A DNA stretch of 64,000 nt from positions 1 to 64,000 of the forward strand of contig CABRZL010000001.1 of NCBI GenBank assembly GCA_902475435.1, read 5' to 3'. Each line of letters begins with the position of its first letter. The stretch's first letter is position 1. Position numbers and translations under genes: made by a program. The notes beneath the pieces were generated by a model, which worked only from the letters and a program-made list of their open reading frames with translations, did no database searches and was not told the origin of the DNA. This document shows positions 33,146 to 41,198 of this stretch, in pieces. This DNA comes from an uncultured Eubacteriales bacterium. Its GTDB lineage: Bacteria > Bacillota > Clostridia > Oscillospirales > Oscillospiraceae.

Positions 33146-34069
33146 CTATAACAATCCAACATCCAATATATTATTTATAAATGTAGTAAACTCATTCATA
33201 GCATTGTTTGCTTCCGGATAATGCTGATAGTCCATCGCAAACGTATGCGGCATTCCTTTGCCAATATGCAGGAGGACTTCATTGTCAGCCTTTGCTGCGG
33301 CTGTAACAAGCCGAACTGTACCGGCAACAAGACTTTCTGCACCGCCCGCCTGAATAAACATAGGTGGAAAGCCAGAAAAATCTCCATAAATTGGGGAAAT
33401 CCGCGGATCCTTCAAATCCCCATCGGGCGCATAGGCTTTCCGCACGCCTTCGCTGCATTCCGTGAACATATCCGTTTTATAGGTTTCCCGTTCCCCATAG
33501 CTGATATCGTCCACCGGCGACGAACACCAGATCGCAGCGGGAAGCGGTAGATTCTCCATTTTCAGAGCATGAACCAAACCAAGGGTCAAACTGGCACCAG
33601 CCGATTCACCTCCTACAACAATGCGGTCGTATCCCATATTCAATAGCCCTTGATAAAATTCTAAACAATCCGTAATTGCCGCCGGAAAGGGATGATACGG
33701 GGCTAACCGATATTCAACAGCATATCCCTCCAGTCCGGTCTTCTCCAGGAAATAAGCCAAAAATTCGCCGCTTGTCATGGCACTGCCAATCGTAAACCCT
33801 CCGCCATGAATATACAGATGTGCACAGCCCGCTCGAACATCCCCGCGCGTAACATGCAGTCCGGGCACACCGTTCACTTCTGTCTTCCCTCCAAAAAAGT
33901 CAGAGGGAATGACGGGTTCCGGCGACGTGTAATCCGGCGGCAATATTGGAACACCCAGGGAAGCAAATTCCGGCGGGATATTTTCCTGTATCGGACCACC
34001 CGGAAGATCTCCTATAGGTGGCATTGTGGGAATCTGGCTCTGAAAATCAAGAAATTCTTTACTGGGCAT
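33146..34069 (-). CDS. Alpha/beta hydrolase of the hormone-sensitive-lipase-like esterase family
   Basis: A 307-residue cytoplasmic esterase/lipase. The oxyanion-hole motif is YIHGGGFTIGS (HGGG 88-91), the nucleophile Ser156 is in GGESAGAS, and the catalytic His is in GMPHTFAMD near the C-terminus. The acid position, usually GxDxLxD, reads AGGAESLVAG here, so Glu may serve in place of Asp. Substrates are probably short-chain or acetyl esters. The ATG has AGGAG at about ten bases. It is divergent from hsp20, sharing a 280-base upstream region that holds the CIRCE element, and may therefore be touched by HrcA. Confidence 0.85.
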   Translation of the reverse strand: MPSKEFLDFQSQIPTMPPIGDLPGGPIQENIPPEFASLGVPILPPDYTSPEPVIPSDFFGGKTEVNGVPGLHVTRGDVRAGCAHLYIHGGGFTIGSAMTSGEFLAYFLEKTGLEGYAVEYRLAPYHPFPAAITDCLEFYQGLLNMGYDRIVVGGESAGASLTLGLVHALKMENLPLPAAIWCSSPVDDISYGERETYKTDMFTECSEGVRKAYAPDGDLKDPRISPIYGDFSGFPPMFIQAGGAESLVAGTVRLVTAAAKADNEVLLHIGKGMPHTFAMDYQHYPEANNAMNEFTTFINNILDVGLL

Positions 34070-34178
34070 AGGTTATTCGCTCCTTTTCTGATTTTTGGCG
34101 TTTTAATCTTTTGCTCGTTTGCACAACCGGTTTCATCGTCGATACTATTTATACACATAAATTATACTTCTTCTAATT

Positions 34179-34205
34179 TTAGCACTCTTTGTGGATGAGT
34201 GCTAA
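34179..34205. promoter_or_regulatory. CIRCE element (HrcA operator)
   Basis: Perfect match to the consensus TTAGCACTC-N9-GAGTGCTAA (left arm 34179-34187, right arm 34197-34205). It lies 145 bases before the hsp20 ATG and about 110 before the divergent esterase. A TATACT at 34163-34168 could be the -10 of an HrcA-controlled promoter directed to hsp20. hrcA itself is not in the window. Confidence 0.93.
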
Positions 34206-34349
34206 AATTAACAAACGGTTCATAGATTCATAAAAAATTGTTTAAAACATAGGGGTAAGATATAGACAAATAGAAAAAGGAATATGAAACCTAAGAAGTT
34301 AGGTAATTGGATGATCATATTCCATATTTAATTTTAGGAGGAAAAAGTT

Positions 34350-34772
34350 ATGTTTGAAATGATGCCTTTTGCAAGATCTATGATGGACCCGTTTTATGAT
34401 ATTGACAAGATGACCCGGAACTTCTTTGGAGATTCTCCAATCCGTGCCTTCAGCACTGATATTCAAGACAATGGTAATAGCTATACCCTGGAAGCTGAAC
34501 TGCCCGGTTTCAACAAAGAGGACATCGCCATTGATATTGACGGAGATCAGCTCACCATTCAGGCCCAGCACAAAGCTGAGAATGACCAGAAGGATGATCG
34601 CGGTAATTACTTGCGTCGCGAGCGCTATTATGGCTCCTACAGCCGCAGCTTTGATATTTCACAAATTGCAGCGGATCAAATCTCTGCAAGCTATGAAAAC
34701 GGCGTACTGAAGCTAACGCTTCCAAAGAAGGCGGCAGAAATTCCCACCGCACGTCGTCTGGAAATTCGGTAA
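34350..34772 (+). CDS. hsp20: Small heat-shock protein, Hsp20 family
   Basis: A 140-residue alpha-crystallin-domain chaperone that holds unfolding proteins under stress. The ACD runs from about residue 30 to 130: YTLEAELPGFNKEDIAIDID and, near the end, ASYENGVLKLTLPKK (the A-x-x-x-n-GVL motif). Pairing with a CIRCE element puts it under HrcA rather than CtsR control, which is known for some Clostridia. AGGAGG precedes the ATG. Single gene with its own terminator. Confidence 0.95.
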   Translation: MFEMMPFARSMMDPFYDIDKMTRNFFGDSPIRAFSTDIQDNGNSYTLEAELPGFNKEDIAIDIDGDQLTIQAQHKAENDQKDDRGNYLRRERYYGSYSRSFDISQIAADQISASYENGVLKLTLPKKAAEIPTARRLEIR

Positions 34773-34779
34773 TCTCGTA

Positions 34780-34817
34780 TCCTTCCACAGAGTTTCTCTC
34801 TGTGGAAGGATTTTTTT
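34780..34817 (+). terminator. Terminator of hsp20
   Basis: 13-bp stem TCCTTCCACAGAG / CTCTGTGGAAGGA with a 5-base loop and seven T. Confidence 0.93.
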
Positions 34818-34823
34818 GAGAAG

Positions 34824-34854
34824 AAAGGAGACGTTGAAAGCCAACGTCTCCTTT
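34824..34854 (-). terminator. Terminator of the flavin oxidoreductase gene
   Basis: 12-bp stem AAAGGAGACGTT / AACGTCTCCTTT, ten bases past the minus-strand stop codon at 34865. The T tract on that strand is interrupted (TTTCTTCTC). Confidence 0.75.
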
Positions 34855-34864
34855 TAAAAGCAAC

Positions 34865-36910
34865 TTAGATATTGCTGGCTACCATAAAGGCAGAGAAATT
34901 CGCATAGCGCATATTACCTTTGAGGAACTCATCCGGCTTATTTAAAAGCTGCTGACTCTGCATGCCATGAGCTCTTGTAATCTGAGCGTCTCCCACCACA
35001 TAAAATTCAGGTGCAGTTCCAAAGAAGGTTTCTGCTTCCTGAACACAGGGCCTTACGCCACCGTTTACCACTACGGAATCGAATGGGATTTCCATCGTTT
35101 TTCCATCCTTCTCGTATACGGCCCGGCCATCTGTGACGGAGAGGATCTGTGCATGATCAATTTCATGAATCCCCTGGTACTTCTCTTTGAGATAGCGAAG
35201 CGTCTGAGGCGCATCATGGCCACCAATGTTGTTTCCCATGACGCTTCGAGTAATCACGGTAACCTCATGCCCGGAATCATAGAGATACATAGCGCACTCC
35301 ATTGCAGACATGGCGCCGCCTACTACTACCACACGATGGCCCAACTCGGCCTCGTGGCCAAATACTTCGATTGGATGCTTTGCCTCTGCTCCGCCGGGAA
35401 TATCCAGCCGAACCGGCACAGCGCCAGTGGCAGCAATCACTGCATTAAAATTGCCCGCTTCAATCATTTCCGGTGTGGCTTCGGTATTGAGCATAAATGT
35501 CACACCAAGCTTTTTACATTGCTGAATTTCCCATTCCTTGAATCGCTGAATGCCCCATTTCCCATAGACGTAATCTGCATGATTGGCCTGACCGCCCAGA
35601 ATGCCGCTCTTTTCAAATAAGGTCACATGGTGTCCCCGCTGAGCGCAGACCATAGCTGCACGCATTCCCGCCGGTCCTCCTCCAATTATTGCCACTGTCT
35701 TTCCACCTTTAGAAGGCTTAAACATATCGTCATAAACATTTTCCAGCCCAAAAATGGGATTGACTGCACAGATGGCACTATGGCAACAGTCACAACGAAG
35801 GCAAGGCGTAATATCCTCCGGTCTTTCCTCCAGGATTTTCTCTAAGTAGTCCGGATCACAGTTAAACGTCCGGGCCATAAACACCATGTCACATTGCCCA
35901 TCCTCAATTGCCTTCTCAATGACATCCGGGTCCTGGAATCCGCATGCTGCGCCCACAACGGCTGTAATGCCTGCATCCTTCAGTTTCTTTGTATACTCCA
36001 ACGCAGGCGGCGCATCTTCTGGGAAAATATAAGTACTGGGGTGCTCCCCACAGCTTCTGGGAGGCCGGACATGGTAAATATCCACATATTCGTCCCAAAG
36101 CTTCATCATTTCAATCCACTCCGGATCAAAATCAGCTTGCACCTGCATAGAAATCAGGAAATGCGGTCCGCAGAGTTCCCGAATTTTCTGAAGCATCTCT
36201 GAGGTAGCACGGCAACGATTCTCCAGGCTTCCGCCATATTGGTCTATGCGGGTATTGTTTTTCCCAACGTCACCGATGGCAGTGACCTCTACCACATCAA
36301 ATCCCAATCCTCGATATTCCAGCGCATCATTGGCAATATCCTCAACCCACTCCTGAATCTCTTCCACGGTAGCCATATGTTTGGGACCTCCACCGCCGGG
36401 CGCCCCCATACCGCCCATACCGCGGGATGACATGCCCGGACGACCCTCTGTACCGATTTTGTGCTTTTTGGGCCCGCTGTCGCCCATACCTGGAGGTCCA
36501 CCCGGCCCACCAGGGCCAAAGGGGCCAAATCCCATACCCGGTTTTGGTTCTGAAAAGCTCAGACCGTCAGGTATACGCCGGTGAGACTGCATCATGCACA
36601 AGCTTCCATGGGCATGGACCCGGTCAATCATACGGATCACATAGTTGTGGACAAACGCATTATTCATGGGAAACAGCGCTGCATCGCCCCATAGATTTCG
36701 GTCCATTTCCGTCAGCGTTGCCGACGGCATCGTGATGACAGAAGCGCCGTTTTTCGCCGCATCTTCAACAAAGCGTATGGTTCCCTCCGCCGGATAATTT
36801 TCCGGTCCCTGCTGTTCCTGAGAATTACACTTAGACATTCCAAGCCGGGTACGAATAACAACATTCCTGATCCGGATGGGTGTCAGCAGCTTTTTATACC
36901 TGTGGTTCAT
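34865..36910 (-). CDS. Old-Yellow-Enzyme/2,4-dienoyl-CoA reductase-type flavoprotein with Gly/Pro insertion
   Basis: A 681-residue three-part flavoenzyme. An FMN TIM barrel covers about 1-365 (LLTPIRIRNVVIRTRLGMS, DQYGGSLENRCR). A 4Fe-4S site is at Cys370-x2-Cys373-x-CysCys376-x4-Cys381. An FAD/NAD(P) part follows from about 404 (VAIIGGGPAGMRAAMV, LGHRVVVVGGAMSAMECAMY). Relatives reduce enoyl-CoAs, steroids (BaiCD/BaiH), enones or trimethylamine. Unusually, residues 122-178 of the barrel are a Gly/Pro/Met-rich insertion (GPFGPGGPGGPPGMG) at a loop near the active site in relatives. AAGGAGG precedes ATG 36910. Substrate unknown; electrons likely come from NAD(P)H through FAD and 4Fe-4S to FMN. 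Confidence 0.88.
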   Translation of the reverse strand: MNHRYKKLLTPIRIRNVVIRTRLGMSKCNSQEQQGPENYPAEGTIRFVEDAAKNGASVITMPSATLTEMDRNLWGDAALFPMNNAFVHNYVIRMIDRVHAHGSLCMMQSHRRIPDGLSFSEPKPGMGFGPFGPGGPGGPPGMGDSGPKKHKIGTEGRPGMSSRGMGGMGAPGGGGPKHMATVEEIQEWVEDIANDALEYRGLGFDVVEVTAIGDVGKNNTRIDQYGGSLENRCRATSEMLQKIRELCGPHFLISMQVQADFDPEWIEMMKLWDEYVDIYHVRPPRSCGEHPSTYIFPEDAPPALEYTKKLKDAGITAVVGAACGFQDPDVIEKAIEDGQCDMVFMARTFNCDPDYLEKILEERPEDITPCLRCDCCHSAICAVNPIFGLENVYDDMFKPSKGGKTVAIIGGGPAGMRAAMVCAQRGHHVTLFEKSGILGGQANHADYVYGKWGIQRFKEWEIQQCKKLGVTFMLNTEATPEMIEAGNFNAVIAATGAVPVRLDIPGGAEAKHPIEVFGHEAELGHRVVVVGGAMSAMECAMYLYDSGHEVTVITRSVMGNNIGGHDAPQTLRYLKEKYQGIHEIDHAQILSVTDGRAVYEKDGKTMEIPFDSVVVNGGVRPCVQEAETFFGTAPEFYVVGDAQITRAHGMQSQQLLNKPDEFLKGNMRYANFSAFMVASNI

Positions 36911-36947
36911 AAATAGCCTCCTTATCTCCTGAGATCTGTACAAAGCT

Positions 36948-36976
36948 ATTTTATCAAGAATTCGCAACATTTACAA
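36948..36976 (-). promoter_or_regulatory. Putative promoter of the flavin oxidoreductase gene
   Basis: Minus strand TTGTAA (36976-36971), 17-base spacer, TAAAAT (36953-36948). Confidence 0.55.
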
Positions 36977-37060
36977 CCGCAGGATGACGCGCCGCTGTTC
37001 AGTTTATCCCTTATAGGAGTATTTTTATGTAGTTTTGTCAGCTCTTCCTGTTGAAAATGA

Positions 37061-37097
37061 AAAAGGAAGGGACGTTGCAATGTCCCTTCCTTTTTTA
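37061..37097 (-). terminator. Terminator of the infC-rpmI-rplT operon
   Basis: 13-bp stem AAAAGGAAGGGAC / GTCCCTTCCTTTT, immediately after rplT on the minus strand, with TTTTTC in the 3' arm and tail. Confidence 0.9.
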
Positions 37098-37104
37098 CCT
37101 AAAA

Positions 37105-37458
37105 TTAAAGTGCCTTTTTCGCAGTTTCCACCAGGGAAGCAAATGCAACTGCATCATTGACTGCCAGCTCAGAGAGCATTTTGCGGTTCATGTCAATGCC
37201 AGCCTTTTTGAGACCGTTCATAAACCGGGAATAATTGATGCCGTATGGCTTTACAGCTGCAGAAATTCTGGTAATCCAGAGCTTCCGGAAGTCGCGCTTT
37301 TTTGCCCGGCGATCGCGGAATGCATAGTTACCGGACTTCATAACGGCCTCTTTGGCCATCTTAAAATGCTTGGATTTGCTGCCCCAGTAGCCCTTCGCGA
37401 GCTTCAGGGTCTTATTGCGTCTCTTGCGCGTCATCATTGCGCCTTTTACTCTAGCCAT
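37105..37458 (-). CDS. rplT: 50S ribosomal protein L20
   Basis: A 117-residue L20 (bL20) of standard length. Typical basic N-terminus ([20 protein letters not shown]) and the [18 protein letters not shown] core. Binds 23S rRNA early in assembly and in Firmicutes also represses its own operon through the infC leader. AGGAGG precedes the ATG. Last gene of infC-rpmI-rplT. Confidence 0.98.
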   Translation of the reverse strand: MARVKGAMMTRKRRNKTLKLAKGYWGSKSKHFKMAKEAVMKSGNYAFRDRRAKKRDFRKLWITRISAAVKPYGINYSRFMNGLKKAGIDMNRKMLSELAVNDAVAFASLVETAKKAL

Positions 37459-37496
37459 TTATGTTATCCTCCTTGAAGTATCGACCGAATTATTTC

Positions 37497-37697
37497 TTAT
37501 TTGTAGGGAATCAGTTCTTTGATCGCCGCAACATTGGTCTTGTCGGCATAGCCGCCATGACGCAGACGACGGGTCCGCTTGGTTTCCTTCTTGGTGAGGA
37601 TGTGGCTTTTGTAAGCACAAGCCTTCTTGACTTTTCCAGTCTTCGTCAGCTTAAATCTCTTTTTTGCACCAGAGTGCGTCTTGATCTTATTCGCCAT
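37497..37697 (-). CDS. rpmI: 50S ribosomal protein L35
   Basis: A 66-residue L35 (bL35) of normal length: [20 protein letters not shown] and [16 protein letters not shown] are the signature stretches. AAGGAG precedes the ATG. Middle gene of the operon, 33 bases after infC and 38 before rplT. Confidence 0.98.
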   Translation of the reverse strand: MANKIKTHSGAKKRFKLTKTGKVKKACAYKSHILTKKETKRTRRLRHGGYADKTNVAAIKELIPYK

Positions 37698-37730
37698 AAT
37701 GGTGTGACTCCTTCCGTATGATAAAAGGTA

Positions 37731-38249
37731 TTACTTACTCGCTTTGGGACCAAGGAACATGGACATATGACGTCCATCCAGTTTCGCATCCTTATCCACA
37801 TTGGCGATATCTTTACACATCTCGCCAAACCGAACCAAAAGCGTCTTTCCAATCTCGGTATGGGCCATCTCACGGCCTCGAAACCGAACCGTCACCTTGA
37901 CACGATTACCGTCTTTCAAGAACTTCTGTGCATTCTTGACCTTGACATTAAAATCATTGGTATCGATACCGGGAGACATGCGGACTTCTTTGATTTCTGT
38001 CACATGCTGGTTCTTCTTTGCCTCTTTTTCCTTTTTGGTCTGTTCAAAGCGGAACTTCCCGTAATCCATAATCTTGCACACCGGAGGGGTGGCATTGGGC
38101 GCAATCTTGACCAGATCAAGGCCAAGATCATATGCCTTGCTCAGGGCGTCACGGGGTGACATAATGCCAAGCTGTTCGCCGGTAGAACCAACGACGCGGA
38201 CTTCCTTATCTCTGATGTCCTCATTGAGCTGATGGTCTTGTTTGCTGAT
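37731..38249 (-). CDS. infC: Translation initiation factor IF-3
   Basis: IF-3 binds the 30S subunit and enforces correct start-codon choice. The N domain begins QLNEDIRDKEVRVVG; the linker is KEKEAKKNQHVTEIKEVRM and the C domain has FNVKVKNAQKFLKDGN and VTVRFRGREMAHTEIG. The frame has no ATG near the N-terminus. A GGAGG followed by eight bases leads to ATC at 38249, giving a 172-residue protein of normal size. An in-frame GTG at 38258 touches the GGAG and is unlikely. Non-canonical AUU/AUC starts are known for infC and allow autoregulation by IF-3. Confidence 0.93.
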   Translation of the reverse strand: MSKQDHQLNEDIRDKEVRVVGSTGEQLGIMSPRDALSKAYDLGLDLVKIAPNATPPVCKIMDYGKFRFEQTKKEKEAKKNQHVTEIKEVRMSPGIDTNDFNVKVKNAQKFLKDGNRVKVTVRFRGREMAHTEIGKTLLVRFGEMCKDIANVDKDAKLDGRHMSMFLGPKASK

Positions 38250-38272
38250 ATGAAACACCTCCAATAATAAAC

Positions 38273-38295
38273 GCGGATGCCGCAGAGGCACCCGC
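38273..38295 (-). promoter_or_regulatory. Hairpin in the infC leader
   Basis: GCGGGTGCC-TCTGC-GGCATCCGC on the minus strand (one G-U pair), followed by GTTTATTATT and then the infC GGAGG. It could be the terminator arm of an L20-responsive attenuator, as known for Firmicute infC leaders; an alternative antiterminator was not worked out. Confidence 0.5.
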
Positions 38296-38392
38296 AATAA
38301 AGACGCAAATCAACAACGATCACGCTATCAAACCGCTTCGCTTTCGCCTGCGGTGAGGGCGGGGCCGCCGCTCCTACTTCCTTTTCTAGAGG

Positions 38393-38421
38393 ATTATAGC
38401 ATGTTTCTGATATTGTGTCAA
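38393..38421 (-). promoter_or_regulatory. Promoter of infC-rpmI-rplT
   Basis: Minus strand exact TTGACA (38421-38416), 17-base spacer, exact TATAAT (38398-38393) with upstream TGC. It gives a leader of about 137 bases before the ATC start. Confidence 0.92.
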
Positions 38422-38496
38422 GAAAAAGTTCAATTTTTTTGGAAGAGAATAGCATCCCGGGGGAAACTCTGTTTCCTGACTTCTCTATACTTCTGG

Positions 38497-38967
38497 CTAA
38501 CGGTTCAGGAACCAAACCGCAGCATTGAGATAGCCGGCAAAGGTCACCCACAAGAGATAGGGAATCTGTAGCCTGGCGGCAGTCTTGTCCACCTTCCGGA
38601 AGGTCAGAATCATCCACAGAATCAAGATCCACAGAAGGCACAGCCAAATCAAAGCAAAACCATATGCCTGCATTTGAAAAAAGATCGGACCCCAGAAGAA
38701 GTTCACCAATAATTGCACAAAATAAATCTTCAAGCCGCAGCTGCGTGCTTTTGACGGATCGGAAAGGTCAATCCGTGCCGCCCCAACTCCCATCAGCACA
38801 AAAAGGATGGTCCATACAATCGGAAATACAAATCCGGGCGGTGAAAACGGCGGTCGGATTGCCGCATAGTCTTTCATAGCCCCCGAGGTCAGCCAACCGG
38901 ACAGCGCGCCAATAGCTTCTGTTAAAAAAATCCAAAAAGCATACGTCTTCCATGGTTTCTGTTTCAT
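38497..38967 (-). CDS. tspO: TspO/MBR family membrane protein
   Basis: A 156-residue protein with five transmembrane helices. Family motifs are IRPPFSPPGFVFPIVWTILF (about 37-56) and the Trp/Asn-rich LLVNFFWGPIFF and AGYLNAAVWFLN. TspO binds tetrapyrroles and related ligands. In bacteria it is linked to porphyrin handling and stress. The start site has only a weak GGGTGA upstream. No neighbouring tetrapyrrole gene; hemZ is far away at 13375. Confidence 0.92.
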   Translation of the reverse strand: MKQKPWKTYAFWIFLTEAIGALSGWLTSGAMKDYAAIRPPFSPPGFVFPIVWTILFVLMGVGAARIDLSDPSKARSCGLKIYFVQLLVNFFWGPIFFQMQAYGFALIWLCLLWILILWMILTFRKVDKTAARLQIPYLLWVTFAGYLNAAVWFLNR

Positions 38968-39024
38968 ATGTTATCACCCAAAGATACCATATGCCAAAGG
39001 ACCGTACTTTTATGCACTGTTCTG

Positions 39025-39759
39025 TTATTTTTTCAAATATTCCTCCACCATTTGAAGCTGCTCCGGCGTGTTGACGCCGATAATCTGCATCCCCAAGTCT
39101 ACACTGCAAAGGCCTATCTCTCCGCCCCGTTTTCGCATTAGCTCCGGTACGTCCGTCAGGTAATACTCACATTGGGCATTGTCATTGGTCAAGAGCTCCA
39201 GGCAGGCCAGCAGTTCTTTGCAGTCAAACGCATAAACCCCGGCATTGAGCTCCCGAATTTTTTTCTGCTCCGGGGTACAATCTGAGTCCTCCAACACCCG
39301 AAGGAAATGTCCTGCTTCGTCTCGCAGAATCCGGCCATAGGGCAAATCCAGATCGCTGGTGCCTGTCAGGAAGGTACATGGGCAACCGTTTTTCTCGTGC
39401 TCTCTCAGCAGCGCCTGATAGGTCTCCTTCTGCAAAAGCGGCATATCTCCGCAGCAGACCAGCACAGTTCCGTCAAAGTTTTTGAGATATTCTTGCGCGC
39501 ACTGGACCGCATGTCCCGTACCATTTTGCGGTTCCTGAACGGCATAGGAATATCCCGGAAATCGCTCCATCACCTGTTCCCGCATATATCCAACCACAAG
39601 AATAATATCCTTCTTTTCCAGGAACGACAGGGCCTCTAAAACATAATGGAGCAGCGGCATTCCATTGGCCTCCCGCAGCACTTTGGGCAAATGATAAGCT
39701 TCCGAATGCAGACGGGTTCCCTTGCCCGCCGCTAATACAACGGCTTTTACCTGTTTCAT
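39025..39759 (-). CDS. Stand-alone GlmU-like nucleotidyltransferase
   Basis: A 244-residue sugar-phosphate nucleotidyltransferase. N-terminal AVVLAAGKGTRLHSEAYHLP and KVLREANGMPLLHYVLEAL, then QNGTGHAVQCA, VLVCCGDMPLL and YLTDVPELMRKRGG match the uridylyltransferase half of GlmU. The left-handed beta-helix acetyltransferase half of GlmU is absent, the stop codon following VEEYLKK. It is probably a UDP-GlcNAc pyrophosphorylase or a relative acting on another sugar-1-phosphate. AGGAGG precedes the ATG. Last gene of mnmG-tatD-deoC-this, three bases after deoC. Confidence 0.85.
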   Translation of the reverse strand: MKQVKAVVLAAGKGTRLHSEAYHLPKVLREANGMPLLHYVLEALSFLEKKDIILVVGYMREQVMERFPGYSYAVQEPQNGTGHAVQCAQEYLKNFDGTVLVCCGDMPLLQKETYQALLREHEKNGCPCTFLTGTSDLDLPYGRILRDEAGHFLRVLEDSDCTPEQKKIRELNAGVYAFDCKELLACLELLTNDNAQCEYYLTDVPELMRKRGGEIGLCSVDLGMQIIGVNTPEQLQMVEEYLKK

Positions 39760-39762
39760 AAC

Positions 39763-40413
39763 TCAATCCTCCAATCCGGATAAAATCGCAATTCCAGCAC
39801 TGGCGCCAATACGGCTGGCGCCGGCCGCAAGCATTTCCATTGCCTCTAAGCTACTATGAATTCCGCCGCTGGCTTTCACCAGCAGTCCGCCGGCGGACTG
39901 CTTCATCAGTGCCACATCTTCCGCCTTTGCGCCTCCGGAGGAAAAACCGGTAGAGGTTTTGACATAGTCTGCCCCGGCATGTTTTGCTGCCTTACAGGCA
40001 TGAACAATCTCCTCCCTTGTCAGCAAACAGGTTTCCAGAATTACCTTGAGCACCTGTTTCCGGCAGACCCCTCGAACCGCGCGAATATCCGCCTCTACGG
40101 CATCCCACTCTCCATCCTTGGCCCGCCCAATATCCATGACCATGTCAATCTCATCTGCTCCCAGATCTGCCATTGCCTTTGCCTCGGCAACTTTCGCAAC
40201 AGAACAGCCCAGCGGGAATCCCACCACCACGCAGAGTTTGACCGCCGATCCAGCAAGATATTGTCTGGCCAAGGCCGCCCGGCCAGAATTCACGCACACA
40301 GACCAAAAATGATATTTCTTCGCCTCTGTACAGAGAGCCTCAATCTGCGCCGCGGTGGCATCCGGTTTCAGCAGGGTATGGTCAATCTTTTGTGCAAGTT
40401 CCAGTTTTGTCAT
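39763..40413 (-). CDS. deoC: Deoxyribose-phosphate aldolase
   Basis: A 216-residue class I aldolase that splits 2-deoxyribose-5-phosphate to acetaldehyde and glyceraldehyde-3-phosphate. KIDHTLLKPDAT, VCVNSGRA, VVVGFPLG and the Schiff-base lysine motif DYVKTSTGFSSGGA with KASGGI are all present. ATG 40413 has AGGAG at eight bases, preferred over an in-frame start at 40431. Together with PNP elsewhere in the window it serves nucleoside breakdown. Confidence 0.96.
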   Translation of the reverse strand: MTKLELAQKIDHTLLKPDATAAQIEALCTEAKKYHFWSVCVNSGRAALARQYLAGSAVKLCVVVGFPLGCSVAKVAEAKAMADLGADEIDMVMDIGRAKDGEWDAVEADIRAVRGVCRKQVLKVILETCLLTREEIVHACKAAKHAGADYVKTSTGFSSGGAKAEDVALMKQSAGGLLVKASGGIHSSLEAMEMLAAGASRIGASAGIAILSGLED

Positions 40414-40427
40414 GACTGTATCTCCTC

Positions 40428-41198
40428 TCACCTCTGGGGGATTCGGAAAAAACGCATTCCATTTTCCATCGTAATGGCAGCTACTTCCTCTACGCTCATC
40501 CCCTTAATCTCAGCAATCTTTTCCGCCACCTTGGGAACATAGCCGGAGTGGTTGCGTTTGCCCCGATAAGGTACCGGGGCCAAATATGGTGCGTCCGTTT
40601 CGATCATAATGCGGTCCATAGGCACCGCGGCCACAGCTTCTAACGCCCGTCTGGCGTTTTTAAAGGTAACAACACCAGTAAAACTCACATACCAGCCCAG
40701 CCGAACCAGCTCCATGGCCATTTCCGCACTACCGGAAAAGCAGTGGAACACACCCGGCACTTTGCCCGCCCAACGCCGAACAATCTCCATTCCATCCCCA
40801 TGGGCTTCCCGTTCATGAACCACTACGGGTTTTCCCAGCTCGTCGGCCAGCGCCATCTGCTGTTCAAACCAATACTGCTGAACTTTGCGAGGCACATTAT
40901 CATAATGATAATCCAGACCAATTTCTCCAATGGCCACTACTTTTTCTCCGGTCGCCATCTGCCGATAGCGTTCCAAATCTGCCTCTGTCATATCCCCTGT
41001 GTTGCCGGGCCATGTGCCCACCACTGCATATATATAGGGATGCGTCTCCGCCAGCTTTACCGAAGCCAGAGATGACGGCACATCACAGCCAATATTGTTG
41101 ATCAGAGAAATACCCTGCCGGTGAATCGTTTCCAGCAGCTCCTCCCGATCCTGGTCAAAAGCCCTGTCGTCAAAGTGGGCATGGGTGTCGTAAAACAT
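40428..41198 (-). CDS. tatD: TatD-family metal-dependent hydrolase
   Basis: A 256-residue TatD/YcfH-like TIM-barrel hydrolase, a 3'-5' DNA exonuclease or D-aminoacyl-tRNA-related hydrolase in characterised relatives. Motifs: DTHAHFDD, IGEIGLDYHYD, VVVHEREAHGDG, HCFSGSAEMA and IETDAPYLAP. The ATG overlaps the mnmG stop codon (TGATG). Confidence 0.93.
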   Translation of the reverse strand: MFYDTHAHFDDRAFDQDREELLETIHRQGISLINNIGCDVPSSLASVKLAETHPYIYAVVGTWPGNTGDMTEADLERYRQMATGEKVVAIGEIGLDYHYDNVPRKVQQYWFEQQMALADELGKPVVVHEREAHGDGMEIVRRWAGKVPGVFHCFSGSAEMAMELVRLGWYVSFTGVVTFKNARRALEAVAAVPMDRIMIETDAPYLAPVPYRGKRNHSGYVPKVAEKIAEIKGMSVEEVAAITMENGMRFFRIPQR

